Shown piece by piece: positions 10,823 to 23,081 of a DNA stretch of 64,000 bases. This DNA comes from Rhopalosiphum padi. Taxonomy: Eukaryota > Arthropoda > Insecta > Hemiptera > Aphididae. The position numbers and the translations under genes were made by a program. The notes beneath the pieces were generated by a model. It searched no databases. It worked only from the letters and a program-made list of their open reading frames with translations, and was not told the origin of the DNA. Positions within the stretch are counted from its first letter, which is position 1. Each line of letters starts with the position of its first letter. Location: the NCBI RefSeq assembly GCF_020882245.1, contig NC_083597.1, positions 40,154,652-40,218,651 on the forward strand, in the 5' to 3' direction.

Positions 10823-13330
10823 ACTATGATCATAGCCTTTGATTCTTAAACATGGGACGGAAAATGTATTTTTCTGCGTGAGTCAGTAAGCCAGGTTTTT
10901 TTTATTTGTTAAAAATGTTAATAAAATGCATTGTTTATACAAAAAAAATTGTTTATTCTTTTTTTTTATATTTTCAAGGATATAATATTTCATGATGTAT
11001 TGATGTTACCTAATTAACGAAATAATGACTGACGAGTGATAAAATCTTTAATTTATAATAATATGTATGTATACTTAACAGATGATTCGTTTTTGTATAG
11101 AGATATAAGCATGTTCATGGTCGATGAATCGACTTGTATGTGCTATAAATACCAAATATACGTATTTTATAATGTATCAAGAAATTGTTGAAACATCGTA
11201 GTCATCATACTAAACTATACTGCATTTAAAACGGTGAATTTTATTAATTGTAAATATAATTCGGACAGATACGATATATAGCAAGGATATAAACTAATTA
11301 AGTATAATAGGGATTCTAAATATATGTGTTATGTGGAACATGAACGTCATTATTCAGATCTTACACAATATAATTAATAAAACGAATTCGAAATTGTATT
11401 TTACATAGCTATGTCGAAAAATAAGTATTTTTTGAAAGTATTTTGGAAGATGTTTGAACACTCAAACCCTTCTGAATACGTGCCTTTACTGATAAATATG
11501 CATATTTTCTAAATCTGAACAAATTGTATTAGAAGTAGTCAAGTACTGTATTTGGGAATTATTTTTCGCTGTGATGTGAATTTCTACAGCATAACAATTG
11601 TTATAGCTAGGCCGACAGGCCGTGTATAGGTTTTAGGTAAATGCATCTATGCTAATTGCCGAGTGAAAAATATAACACACTTGTGTAGCGCATTACATAA
11701 ATAGTGTCTACAAGCTACATGTGTGAGTCAAGATATAATTCAATAATTGTATATTTACATAAGTATAATATAGTTTTCAAATCATAAATATTGATTGAAA
11801 TATCTATTCTTTGAACCGCAAATTTGAAAATATTTGAAAAATCACACTTGTTGTTATGAAAGTCTATGTAAATTAAATCATTGTCAGCCATAAATAAAAC
11901 AAACAGATGTTACTAATTCGTTTATAAAATATATGGACGGATTTCGTAAGAAGGTGGTCAAGTTAGATTTTAACATTTTTCTTTTATAGGTTATATAGGT
12001 AAATCAATTTTATTCGAAATGTCCTCAATTTTATGTTATTTTTATCAGCAAAAACGGTCGTCAAATTGTATTTATAATTTATATATATGTTTTGTGGGAA
12101 CAATAATTTATTATTATTACAGTTCACTATGAAATATAGAAAATATAAGTCAATTTTATGAACTACAATATTGTATAGTACGACAGAAAATTGAATTAAT
12201 ACGTTTAATTATAATACAAACTAATATTGTACTTCAAATATCCCAGTATAATGAGTAGAATTGAGTATCCGACGATTTGTAAATAAATAATTATCGGTAG
12301 AATTGAATCGAAAGAAATTAAGGCCCGCATGTACATATAAATAGTATATTATAGTGAATAGTACAGGACCACGATATCGGTAAAACCGGCACAGGTTTTA
12401 TACAGGTTTTGTCTACATCGTGTACAAGATACTACAGGTTCATGCAAGGAAAAGGTTTTACCTGTACAGTTCAGATTTACGCGCATAGGGCAGTTGTACC
12501 TGTCCGTGTACATTGGTACAGTTATACTAGAGCACTAGAGACCTTTATAGTGCCTTAGTTATACCATTGATTTTATAATATAAAATACCTTTCGATCGGA
12601 CGTCAAATGTATTTGCCAAGTTATATCAAATGGCTTGGACTAAAAAAAAGAAAAAAACGTTTTCAATAGGTGTGTACAGTTTTTGTTGAAATTATAAAAG
12701 CTGGCAACCCTTGCATTATACTCTGAATATTATAATACCTAGTAGAAAATATATAGAAAATAATAATTATTCCAATACCACAAACTATGATATGATCGAA
12801 CGAAAACGTTCACGAGCGACAGAATGTAAATACTGTATTGACCGACATAGTGTAGATTATTATAAAACAAACAACAGCCGTGCGTATAATAATAGAAATT
12901 GATTACAACTCGTTTGATTGAAACTATTTTGTGAAATGTACATAAATATAATATGTCGTAAAACTAATAAATAATAATACGAACAACTGTACCGATAAAA
13001 TATATTAATTTAATCATTTTTATTATTGAACCAGTATAATTAATTATATTGATTTAATGATTTTCAGTACTGCGACTCGGGGACTTGGACTTTGGAGTGA
13101 CAAAACAAAACTTATTAATTGCACACTCCAAGGACCATTCGTTTGTTGATCATTCGAGTGTCGTGTGTGTGAACATATTATTATTATATAGGAAGACATT
13201 GAATATCAGCTATTCTCTCTATTGTCGTCTATTAGTGTCGTGTAGGTCGCGCGCATTTATGTTTAATGTCATCCGCGCGTACAACTAACTATACATTTTT
13301 AGTTTGTATATCCGGATGTGTTATAAAGCT

Positions 13331-13420
13331 GCAACGCCATCTACGTGAAATCATTTTCTTTATCGTAAGCAAATCGACCGTCTACGACTGTCGCTCACTT
13401 CGCTTGCTAGATGGCGTTGC
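13331..13420. repeat. inverted pair of TAGATGGCGTTGC motifs
   Basis: GCAACGCCATCTA at 13331-13343 is the exact reverse complement of TAGATGGCGTTGC at 13408-13420, with 64 bp between them. The core TAGATGGCG resembles the CTCF consensus core. It may be a paired protein-binding site or the ends of a 90-bp foldback element. Confidence 0.5.
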
Positions 13421-14318
13421 CGCAATCATTTTTTTTTAAACTCGTAACAAAACGCGATACACCGATACGCCGATTCCGCATTGCCGCTGCCATCGCACTA
13501 GGGAAGTGGGAAGTTTAAAAAGTGCTAATATTGCTAATAAATTCAACTTATAATACTTAAGACATGGGAGGGACGTCCCCCGTACCACCTAATGGTGTAC
13601 AAAAACTAATATGATTTTGTATTATATTCATTTTTTAACGGATTGTTGATCAACGATTACTGTTGTATCATAATATATTAATATGAGACATGAGTAGGTA
13701 TAATAATTTATATTTTACTTACAATACTTACATAGCTACATAAGTCATAAGTACACGAACTACTGGTTCGTGATACATTTATTAATATCATTATGATTAG
13801 ATTAAACAGGACACGATATTCTAAGTTATTCGTATTTTTTGTTGCTCTATCGTACATATTTTTGCCGCTGATCTGCTTCTGCGAAATGTATTTCAGCGCC
13901 GTAGTCCGCCAGACATACATACATGTTTGCGGTTTGCCAATTTTTTATTTATAACCAGAACACATCATTTTTAAGGGGTTATTTGTAAATGACTAAACCT
14001 ATAATAATTGTGTAAGAAATGTTTCGAGCGTAAACAGTGTTGTTTTTTGGAATAACTACTGAATAACAATTTTCTGATAAGTGATTATACATTTATACAC
14101 TCAAGTTTATTTATATAATATTATGTAAGTACCTACCAGTTTTCCACATTTAATAAGTGTTTTTTTACCATTAACCATTGCACGTGCTTTATAATACTTA
14201 ACGTGTGCATATTATATAGACACTAAGACACATCACACATTCACACATATAATAATACAGAAAATATACAATATCATGGCATACATTTGCGAAATTATTA
14301 ATTATTTATAGCATAGGA

Positions 14319-15319
14319 GAAAGGGCGCATTTAGGGGAGGGTGATATGGGTGTTATAACACCCTCCGTATTTTGTTATATTTAACCAAACTTTAAACTTA
14401 CCCAGTGTAATTTTCTCTACACAAGTGCTTGAAATAATCATTTATAATAAATTGTAGTTCTATTATTTTTCCTACGATTTACAGGCTGTTGGTTATATCG
14501 GCAACGATCCTTACCATTACATCTGAGAGTGTACGCTCCTTTTCAACACTCCATAGACTTAAGTTATTTAAGAAATACCGTTGGTGTAAACAGGCTGAAT
14601 AGTGAATGGCTTAGCATTAATGAATATCCATAGAGATATACCTATATCTAGGGCAGAGGTTATTGATGAATTTGCCCCCCACCTACCATAAGTCTATTAA
14701 ATTTTAAAACATCCCCGTAAAATAAATCCTGGATAGGAGTGATAGGACTGGAAATACGTATTGCTGTCCACTCCGTGTAATTTCGAGGGGAAAGAATGTC
14801 TTGCTAATTTCAAAATTTAGACTTGTATGTTTACGGTAAAGGTGAGTGCTTTATATTCGCTAAGAAAAAGATTTCGTATAAGTTAATTTTTAAAATCGAT
14901 ATGGGGCTGGTTGTATTGGTTGTAACCACATATTTTTTATTCTACGTCATTTTACGAAAGATGATTTTGTAGTGCATTAGTGTGGATTTCAAAATTAAGC
15001 TAGCATGTTCAAGGCCGTGCGCCCGTGCCGCGCTGTGACACGTTCATTATATTTCTAAAAAAAATTTCGAAAATTTCAATTTTTACTATTTTACTAGGTT
15101 AGAGTTTAGAGCCGGGAATATTCGTATTCTTGCCACTTTTTATAATTTTGTGCGGAAAGAAGATATTATAATTAGTACGTAATAACAACTATATAATATA
15201 AAAGTAGAACACTAAGAACTTTAAAAAAAAAAAATTATTAAGTAGTCCACATCCTTTGTAATATTTTTATAATTTATATATAGCCTCCTTTAACCTCTCT
15301 CCCCTTAGGCATGCCACTG
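14319..15319. mobile_element. degenerate hAT transposon, about 1 kb
   Basis: The left end GAAAGGGCGCATTTAGGGGAG and the inverse of the right end (CAGTGGCATGCCTAAGGGGAG) are similar but diverged. The flanks gcatagga and gcattaaa share 5 of 8 bases. The interior carries a decayed hAT transposase C-terminus (14501-14691), which supports the superfamily call. Much of the transposase is missing, so it is an internally deleted, immobile copy. Exact ends are uncertain by a few bases. Confidence 0.6.
14501..14691 (+). pseudogene. hAT transposase C-terminal dimerisation domain, decayed
   Basis: One frame reads ATILTITSESVRSFSTLHRL, matching the hAT dimerisation motif of ZMYM1-like transposases (usually ...SERSFSTLRRIK). 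After a break near 14580 another frame reads NGLALMNIHRDIPISRAEV followed by IDEFAPHLP and a stop. This matches the conserved RLNGLALLNIHRDI..VIDEFA tail. At least one frameshift and the missing N-terminal and catalytic parts make it a clear relic. Confidence 0.85.
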
Positions 15320-17816
15320 GCATTAAAACCTTTACAATATTGTAAATGTTAAATATTTATTATTTAATATTATATAATACCCATCATATATATTTTTATT
15401 TTTAACTACCTACGAAATATTTTTCAAGTTTTTTTTTCAAACTGCTAAAAGAAAAATGTATATGGGATGTTCAATTAGTCTAGTTTTTTGACGGAACATA
15501 AAAACCTAAATATTAATAAAAATAAAGAAGAATGTATCTAGTTTAAGTGAATTTTTTCCGATAGTAACTATAATACAAATAATAAAGTCTGATTTTTTTA
15601 CTTCTACTCGCTATATAACTTTGAATACATTCTGAATGCACCTATATTCTTCATTATTCATTGAAATATTTACGATTCAGAAAATAAAAATCATAATTTG
15701 TGAGAGGAAAAATATATACAGAACGGAATATTGTTTGTTAAAAAAAAAAATAACTTCGTCTTGATCGGAAGTCATTTCAGTATTTCATGTTAATAACTTA
15801 TTTATTAATCAACATTACGGTAAAATAATAAATAATTATTATTAATTTGTAAAATGATTTTTTTGTAGATGCCCAGATCTGAACACTTTGTTTTTGTTTT
15901 CATAATGATTGCCAAGTGTAAATCATTTCAATCTGGAAAACCATGGGGAATATTGGCAAGTGCTTACCCAGGTTTCTTAGACTATTCAGAATTCTGAACA
16001 GGATGTTTGTCATAAAATGCATCCATTCAATTAAAATATATCGACAATCTTGTATTGATTTTTTTCAATATCACATGGTAAGTATACCTAGCTAATAATC
16101 ATTTTTGATTGATTTTTAATACTAATAAAACTAAAACAACAACAGTAGGTAAATAGGTAAAGGTAATTATTAATTTTTAAATCGAATGACGTAACATCTT
16201 CATAAGACGTAAATCAGCGCTCTATGCAAAAAGTGAACTAGGTATAAGCTGTACAGAACGATTTTGACTGCATGCACATACATTATACGAATATAATTAA
16301 GTAGGTAGGTATAGTTTTTTGAACTTTATAAAATTGTTTACTGTTAATCTGCTCAAAATACCTAAGAGCATTTCAACTTTTGACTTGTGGGGGGGGCCTT
16401 AATATGTTAAAGGGCAAACATGATCATTATGTATCTTATTTAGGATTAGGATATAATATTTTTAGAAAATTTTTTTTACTGCTTTAGTATAATTTAAACC
16501 TTTATATTTTCAATACATTTTTAACTATTACTAAATGTATTGAGATTGATATCAGTCAATGTATTTTGACTGCTCATACTCTAACCATTTACTGTAGCAC
16601 TTGACACATCATCATTAATATTACCTTACTTTCAGTTGAACTTATATGTTATTCATTGTTTAATTTAAATAATTTAATAAATCAAAATTAATTCTCAAAC
16701 TAATGGTTCTTCTTGTAATATGATGTCAATGTATACAAATGATTTAGTTATATGGTTATCACTTCAATAACTTACAATCACAAGGTGATTGAAATAGTGT
16801 TCAATACAACTAATCAATGAGGTGAAAATTATCTAAAAGGACAATATTTGATTTAGTAATAACAGCTACTTATATAATAGTTAGACATAAATCAATTAAA
16901 TTGTAAATTGTTTTATTTTCAGTTTTTCAATTTTGGAATTATAACGGTTCGATTTATATTTAGTTTTTTAACATTAATTGCTGACATGTATTCAAATTCA
17001 ATAGTATCACAATGAAACATTTATGTATATAAATTATTTAATAAATCAATTTTGCATTTATGTAAAAAGGTTTTCAAAAATATTTTCTTATTTCACAATA
17101 TTAAAAAAAATCAATTTTTTTTTATTAACAATAGTTTTTAACGTGCATTGCTTGTATAAATAATTTACTTAAAAAAACATTCCATACTTCTCATAAAAAA
17201 ATACACAAAAGTTTTTAACTTAAACTCTATGCATGACAGCCTTTTTTTTCTCTATACCATTACTAACAAAAAAAAAAAACAAATGGCACCTGATGAGCTA
17301 TATTCTAGATAAGACATTAGTTTTGGTGTAAATGTACGCATATTTTGCGGACTAACCTATGTCTAATTATATAATATATTAATATAGGTACCTTGTTGGT
17401 TTTCTATAAGAAAAAAAAAATAACAAACTTATTGATTTTGTTAACCATACCCGAAAGTTTACAAATTAATGGCACCATAATACAAAACGTGTTGCCAAAC
17501 ATTGGAATTATCACAAATTTTAATTATTACTTTTTTTTTTTTTTGAAGACTATGAGCTTTTTCAAAGTACAAAAATAAGTCTGTATTTATATATATTATG
17601 TTATAACATAAACATTAAGTTGTTATCTTATAATATTTATTGCGTATTTTAGTCTTTATAAAAAAAACCAGATACATGACTATTTAGTTAAAAAAAAAAA
17701 AAAAAATTGTCAATTCATATTTTGTATTTAAATAATTTCCAAATTTTTGTTTTCTAATGATTTTAATTAGTATAAAAAAAGTGGAGAGGTAATGAATGGA
17801 GGTGGCCTGTTAAACT
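15320..17816. other. AT-rich intergenic DNA and MNK 3' flank
   Basis: No gene recognised. The right part includes the MNK 3' UTR on the minus strand. Candidate polyadenylation signals there are ATTAAA (minus strand at 17762-17767) and AATAAA (minus strand at 17636-17641), 50 and 176 bp beyond the stop. The 61-codon frame at 17393-17578 is homopolymer-driven. Confidence 0.5.
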
Positions 17817-18284
17817 CTAGCCGCTAGGAGATGCAATGATTGGTAATTGAGCAGGAGCTCGGTTACCACCAGTTGATTCGTTGGAACATTGTGGTTTACC
17901 AAGTGACCTACGCTGTACAATCATGGAATGCGATGGCGGTGAAAGTCTTTGAGCAGCAAGAGGTACATCAGTCGATGAAAACAAACTGAAATGCTGCAGG
18001 AACACTCGATTAGCCGACATAGCAGACTCTGCAAATGTAGATAGAGCACGAGCACTATTGTTGCGTCTTATAACACCTGGTGTATTTAGTTCATGATCTT
18101 TGGGTTTTTCTTGCTGTAGTCTGAACACCCATGGATGATTTAAGACCTCAGCAGCACTTGGACGAGCACTAGCTTCTTTAACCAGCAATTTGCTGATCAA
18201 ATCTTTGGCTTCACTTGATATGTCTGCCCATTCACGGTCTGGAAATTCATAACGACCCTCGTGAATGCTAATAAAAAGCAAACC
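17817..18284 (-). CDS. Lk6: MNK coding exon 5 (C-lobe end and MAPK-docking tail)
   Basis: Acceptor TTTTAG; begins GLLFISIHEGRYEFPD, continues to HPWV (343-346) and a 102-residue tail, and ends at a TAG stop (17817-17819). Confidence 0.95.
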   Translation of the reverse strand, partial: GLLFISIHEGRYEFPDREWADISSEAKDLISKLLVKEASARPSAAEVLNHPWVFRLQQEKPKDHELNTPGVIRRNNSARALSTFAESAMSANRVFLQHFSLFSSTDVPLAAQRLSPPSHSMIVQRRSLGKPQCSNESTGGNRAPAQLPIIASPSG

Positions 18285-20731
18285 CTAAAACAAATATTAA
18301 TCATTAAAAATTTGTTTATTTAACATCATTCTATGATAGTCTTACTTGACATTCTGGACAAGCATTTCCTGATTCCCATCCACAATTAGAGCCACAATTC
18401 CCATAAAACGGTGGATAGCCACAAAGTAGTATGTATGCCACTACTCCAAGTGACCACAAGTCACAACGCTTATCATAATAATGGTAATTTGAGTCTGGAC
18501 TCCCAACAAATGCATCTACTACTTCAGGAGCCATGAAATCAGCACTTCCTACTGGAGTCAACAATTGTGGCGTTGCACTGCCATCAACTGGATTTAACTT
18601 GATACCAGATCCAAGATCAAAATCGCATAACTTAACAGGAGTTAACGCTACAGGATCGACACAAAGTATATTTTCAGGTTTCAAATCACGATGCGCTATG
18701 CCTGTATAATAAATAAAAATTATATTTAATTACATTTAACAAATCAAACAAAAATTATTATTTTATAATGTACCTTTTTGATGTAGAAAATTTAATGCAC
18801 TCGCCAAATCTTTGACAATAAGACTAGCTTCACATTCTGTGAATCTCTTTCGTTGTTGTATTCTATCAAGTAGTTGTCCACCTACCACCTTTTCAAACAC
18901 CATGTAAAATTTGTCATCAGCCTCAAAGAATTCAAGCATTTGAATGATGTTTGGGTGGCCTTGGCAATGGTAGAATGTTTCAACTTCCCGGAATACACGT
19001 GCTCGAGCATGTTCGGCAATTTTATCAATCACTTTAACAGCAAATTCTAAGCCAGTTAACACACTTACGCATGTTTGAACAGATGCATAAGCACCTTGAC
19101 CCAACACTTCGCCAGTCAATTTATAAGCATCTAAATAAATAAAATATAATACATTATTAATAATTTAATAATAAACAAACAAAATTTAATAAATTAGGTA
19201 TATAATCTGGGAAAATAAAATGTATTGATAATTGGCAGTAACCATATTATAAGAATCAAGTACTTAACACAATTTAAAATGTATTTTTTATCAGTTCATA
19301 GATTAATTTATAAATTTGAATGCCTATTTGATTAAATATTTTATGCGCACTCTGAAATATGTTGATCACATAATAAAATATAAGTATTTATCAATAAATA
19401 AATTGTTCTATACATAATAAATAACCAACAGCTGATAATATTTATAAATGTATTATGGTTAACTCAATTTTGTTAATCTAATAGTTACATAAAACTTATT
19501 TATCATTAACACGTGGGTAATATCTATGAAAATGAATTTCATATTTAATAAAAAAAATTTTTACATGTTCTGTGTTCTTGGTATAAATGTTTTGAAAAAA
19601 ATTAGATTTCCATAAAAAACATTGTATCAAATTATAATATATATATTTTTATATTTTAAATCTTAAACAATTTCAATTTCAGAATAATTTTTCTTTATTT
19701 TGAAATAGATATTGTAAGTTAAAAATGTTTTTATCATATAAAATGCTATGTTGTTTAGAAACAATTAAAATATTAATTTAGTTATCATTAATTTACATTA
19801 CATTATGATAAGAACATATTACAATATTTCATCATTAAAGTATTAAGTATTGACTACTTATTATTAAACTCCCATTAATTACAGATTAAATTCAGGAGAA
19901 TACAAAGGTTTATAGTTTTGATAATAATGTAAACTTAGGTAGTTATTGTTATTATTTATCTTAAAAAATCTACAATCCAAAATGACTAAGAAAAATATTA
20001 TTTTATTTCTGGAGTAAAATGTGCTATTTTTAAAATGCATTAAATTTAAGTAAGAAAATGATACTGTATGAAACGATAAGATTACGATGACATTTTAACC
20101 TTCAGTACTTTTCAATTAGGTATAGTTTTAATAATTTATTAATTTGTACTAAATTTTAATAAAAGCAAAATATCAAATTGAATCAGACGTCAACAAAAAT
20201 AATAGAAATTTAAGCATTAAGTGTTTATTACAGGAAATACCAAACTCAGCAACTTATTCTTGTTAGTCACTGGTTGGCCAAGTCATTGTGCGTTAAAATG
20301 TTGGCAAATGAACAGTCGTTTTATTAACCGTAACAAAAACTATTAAAAGAGAATGACCTACAAATGGTTGTCAGGTAAACAATTAACACCATTTCAAGAA
20401 AATAAATGAATATCGTTTAGTAATTTTTATCATAACCAACAATATACCAACATCTCATAGTGCATACATACCTTGGAAACAAGATGTCACTAGGCTGTTG
20501 GTGATCTTCTTCTTCTTGCGCTTGTTACGAGCCTCTTCTTTTCTCAACGACAACGATTCATTCTTTTTTTCATCTTGGACATCTGTCAATCAAAATTGGA
20601 ATGTTCGTTAGAACTACAATCTTAATACACACATTGTGCTTCTGTGCATGGTAACCGAGGAGCAAGATATACTTACTTTGGGTGCTCTCAGTTTGTCCGG
20701 GGGTTTCTTCTTCAATGATACTCTCGACCAT
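17817..20731 (-). CDS. Lk6: MAP kinase-interacting Ser/Thr kinase (MNK, Lk6)
   Basis: Five exons join in frame, complement(17817..18284, 18346..18701, 18774..19130, 20472..20582, 20677..20731), giving 448 residues. MNKs are activated by ERK or p38 while bound to eIF4G and phosphorylate eIF4E. Residues 39-44 (KRKKKK) match the basic eIF4G/importin-binding region. The kinase domain spans about 58-346, with GQGAYASV at 66-73, ATP lysine K88 and HRDLKPEN at 178-185. DFD (201-203) replaces the usual DFG, an MNK hallmark. TP sites T218 and T223 lie in the activation loop, followed by APE (232-234). Cys 277, 281, 289 and 292 form the MNK-specific zinc-binding insert. The tail carries RLSPPSHSMIVQRRSL (406-421), aligned with the MAPK-docking segment LSPP...RRRAL of mammals, though less basic. 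All introns are GT-AG and phases match. The start ATG (20731) has A at -3. Introns are 94, 1341, 72 and 61 bp. Confidence 0.95.
18346..18701 (-). CDS. Lk6: MNK coding exon 4 (catalytic and activation loops)
   Basis: Acceptor TATACAG, donor GTAAGA. It holds IAHRDLKPEN, the CDFDLGSG motif, both TP activation sites and the four-cysteine insert, ending CPECQ in phase 0. Confidence 0.97.
18774..19130 (-). CDS. Lk6: MNK coding exon 3 (kinase N-lobe)
   Basis: Acceptor ATTTAG, donor GTACAT. It encodes residues 57-174, with the glycine loop, K88 and the helix ending LNFLHQK. Gly175 is split across the next intron. Confidence 0.95.
19131..20471 (-). other. MNK intron 2 (1341 bp)
   Basis: AT-rich intron with GTATGT donor and ATTTAG acceptor. 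No nested gene or recognisable element inside. Confidence 0.85.
20472..20582 (-). CDS. Lk6: MNK coding exon 2 (basic eIF4G-binding region)
   Basis: Acceptor TTGACAG, donor GTATGT. It encodes residues 20-55, including the basic run KRKKKK, and ends in CFQ with a codon split that forms Asp56. Confidence 0.9.
20677..20731 (-). CDS. Lk6: MNK coding exon 1
   Basis: It starts with the ATG in ACCAAAATGG and encodes an acidic N-terminus, MVESIIEEETPGQTESTQ. It ends one base into Asn19 at a GTAAGT donor. Confidence 0.85.
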
Positions 20732-21483
20732 TTTGGTTGATGACGGCGTTGCGTAAGATCGGTGGATAATACTTATGGGAGTGAATAATGTAAACGTTTG
20801 TTAACGGCGCGATCACAAAATAATTTAGTAACGAATAAATATTTAATTTAAACTTAAAAAAAACAATATAATATCACAGCACTTAATAATATTATCTGTC
20901 GACGAACGTAATATTAAAAATAAAATTGGTAGTAAAATATTACGCTTCTTCGCCCGTATAACAATATGACTATAAATATAATATTATCTTTTATCAACTT
21001 GTTTCTTTTTTTTTTTTTCTTTCCCCGAATTATCAGCGGGTTTTTTCTCGGTATTTATACGGGGCACAAGATAATAAATCGAAATACTAAATAAATAACG
21101 AATAATTTACAAAAACCGGGACGCGTAGGACGACGTGTAATACTTTTGAACGACCGACGACATAAAATATAATAATATTATTACTATTATTTATCGCTTG
21201 ATCCCGGGAGCGTTGTTACGGTCGCACACAGTTCTTGACTACACAGACACACGATCCCGACGGTACACGACAACAACAACAAACGGTTGCGGCTAAGACG
21301 GCTGTTATGTAATTTGTCTTCAGTTGCTGTTGTACTACACACCGCGCGAACGCCAACACACCACAAGACATGCAAACGCGAACGGTACAAACGCTCTAAG
21401 CCAACGGCGAAACGGACACGGGCGCGACTCTCGACTGACTGACTGGCTGAACTGAACACGCCACAAGGTAACGGCGGACCGGC

Positions 21484-21512
21484 CTGCTGCTGTTGTTGTT
21501 GTTGTTGTTGTT
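21484..21512. repeat. CTG/TTG triplet repeat
   Basis: A run of CTG then TTG units; on the MNK-sense strand it reads CAA/CAG. It lies in the presumed promoter or 5' UTR, where length variation could matter. Confidence 0.8.
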
Positions 21513-21640
21513 CGCTCTCTCGCACACACACGCACACGCACTCGTCATACACACCGAAACGCGCTTACCGCTCTGGTTGTGCAGTGTTGATGGAAACCGG
21601 CGCACGACGACACTACCGGCGCGGCCGACCGTCGCGTCCC

Positions 21641-21648
21641 CTTTTATA
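21641..21648 (-). promoter_or_regulatory. candidate TATA box for MNK
   Basis: TATAAAAG on the minus strand within the GC-rich block; transcription would start roughly 30 bp lower. The alternative TATAAATA at 21052-21059 is nearer the start codon. Confidence 0.35.
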
Positions 21649-21782
21649 CGCGACACCGCGCGTCCCGCCCTCCGGTCCGCGGCCCCGGCACGTTTTATTT
21701 AGGCGGCGTACACACCGACCTACCGACCACCTCTGTCCGCCGCGTGTTCGCTGCGTCGTACGGAAACGCTCGACGTTATGGT

Positions 21783-21823
21783 GGTCGTCGTCGTCGTCGT
21801 CATCGTCGCCGCCGCCGCCGTCG
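21783..21823. repeat. GTC/GCC triplet repeat
   Basis: GTC units grade into GCC units in the CpG-dense block. GAT and AAT triplet runs follow at 21942-21975. Confidence 0.8.
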
Positions 21824-23081
21824 CTTTTATTGTTGTTTTTCGGCCGACTGTGAACTCTATTCAATTTTTTTTTCTCCTTTTCACTCGTCTTCAAATGCAT
21901 TGACGTCACATTTTTATCTTCGGAGAGGGAACACACATCACAGTGATGATGATGATGATGATAATAATAATGATAATATTACGTGTCCGTAGTGGTAATA
22001 GCTGCGGCGTAGAGTGTCTTTTACCCTCCCATCACGGCATCGGTTTTTTTTTTATTATTTAAATAAATTAAAAAATTATAATACCACCTCGTAAGCGCGT
22101 CTGACGTAGGTATTTTATCGTCTTTTTTTTATTATTATTATTATTATCTCGATTATTATGGTCTCGACAGTCGCGGTGGGGGAAAGGGGCTAGTTATTGG
22201 TACGTGTTGTGTTAAGGAACAACTGTACTACTGTAATAACTAATAGGTAATAACTAATAAATAATAATGCTCTTACGCTCCCATAAATCGTAAAGTCTGA
22301 TTAAAATAATATATTATGGTACACGTAAAACATCGTGTATGCGTGTCTACCGCGTCTAGTGATTTCTAAAATTTTGTAGCTAATCCGAGTGAAATAATTT
22401 AATAATAATTAATATGCTGTTCTCGGCGACCAGAGCGTAAACCCGTTGGAGTGTTATGGATGAAAAAAAAATATCGCCCTCCAATTTCGTTAATATTATA
22501 GTGCCATCATCATTCAGATGTGCACACGACTTCGGTTGGGGCCCGCCGTACTACGCATTACATTTATACAACCTACCGTATATTATAGTACACGAAACCC
22601 GGCATAGGTGTTATACGCGTGTTGTTATTGAACGTATAAATTTTAGGACCGTGTAGTATGTGCCACACATTACTGTGTCTAGCACGTGGATGACACATAA
22701 TGATAATAATATGACACTATACATAACAGTATAACACAGTAAGTCTGTATTAGTCAACAGTCGTAGTAGAGACATGGAATGTACCGGTAAAATTTACATA
22801 AAATTCGGTAAATTTCAAAAATGTTTAAATGATTTTTTTGTCGTTTTACCTATTCAAAACCTATTCCCGAAATTATTCACACGTCATGCGAATATTAAAA
22901 TTAATGGTTATAATTTATTCCATAAGACATGATTAATGAACTGATGACATTTGTAACTGATAAAATAAGTAATAACTATGGTTTTACATAAACGAATAAG
23001 TAAATATTAAATTATAAGATACAGGTAGTATAAAATGTATAGTAATAAAATATTACATTTGTATTGAATATATTCTAAAAT

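Larger units (their letters stand above)
10325..14318. other. intergenic DNA with weak exon candidates
   Basis: No recognised gene. Less AT-rich patches stand out. A frame at 10351-10578 includes a hydrophobic, signal-like run from Met at 10489 (MNIYCWLLLLSATIC). A GC-rich 33-codon frame lies at 10721-10822. A patch at 12360-12530 repeats ACAGGTTTT-like words. A frame opens behind an acceptor-like TTTTCAG near 13067 and runs to 13288. An inverted pair of TAGATGGCGTTGC motifs lies at 13331-13420. The minus-strand frame at 13708-13920 has no recognised motif. Confidence 0.4.
21187..21985 (-). promoter_or_regulatory. GC-rich CpG-dense block, probable MNK promoter/first exon
   Basis: About 800 bp of GC-rich, CpG-dense DNA begin some 450 bp upstream of the MNK start codon. 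Overlapping frames on both strands here have skewed, repeat-driven translations and no protein motif, so I treat them as shadows. A TATAAAAG box lies on the minus strand at 21641-21648, correctly oriented for MNK; a second box, TATAAATA, lies at 21052-21059. Triplet repeats occur at 21484-21512, 21783-21823 and 21942-21970. A non-coding first exon or a long 5' UTR would fit. Confidence 0.5.

Noticed and set aside
21187..21992. Seven overlapping frames of 68-121 codons on both strands
   Set aside because: Translations are poly-Gln, poly-Asp, poly-Ser or Arg runs made by triplet repeats and GC content; no conserved domain.
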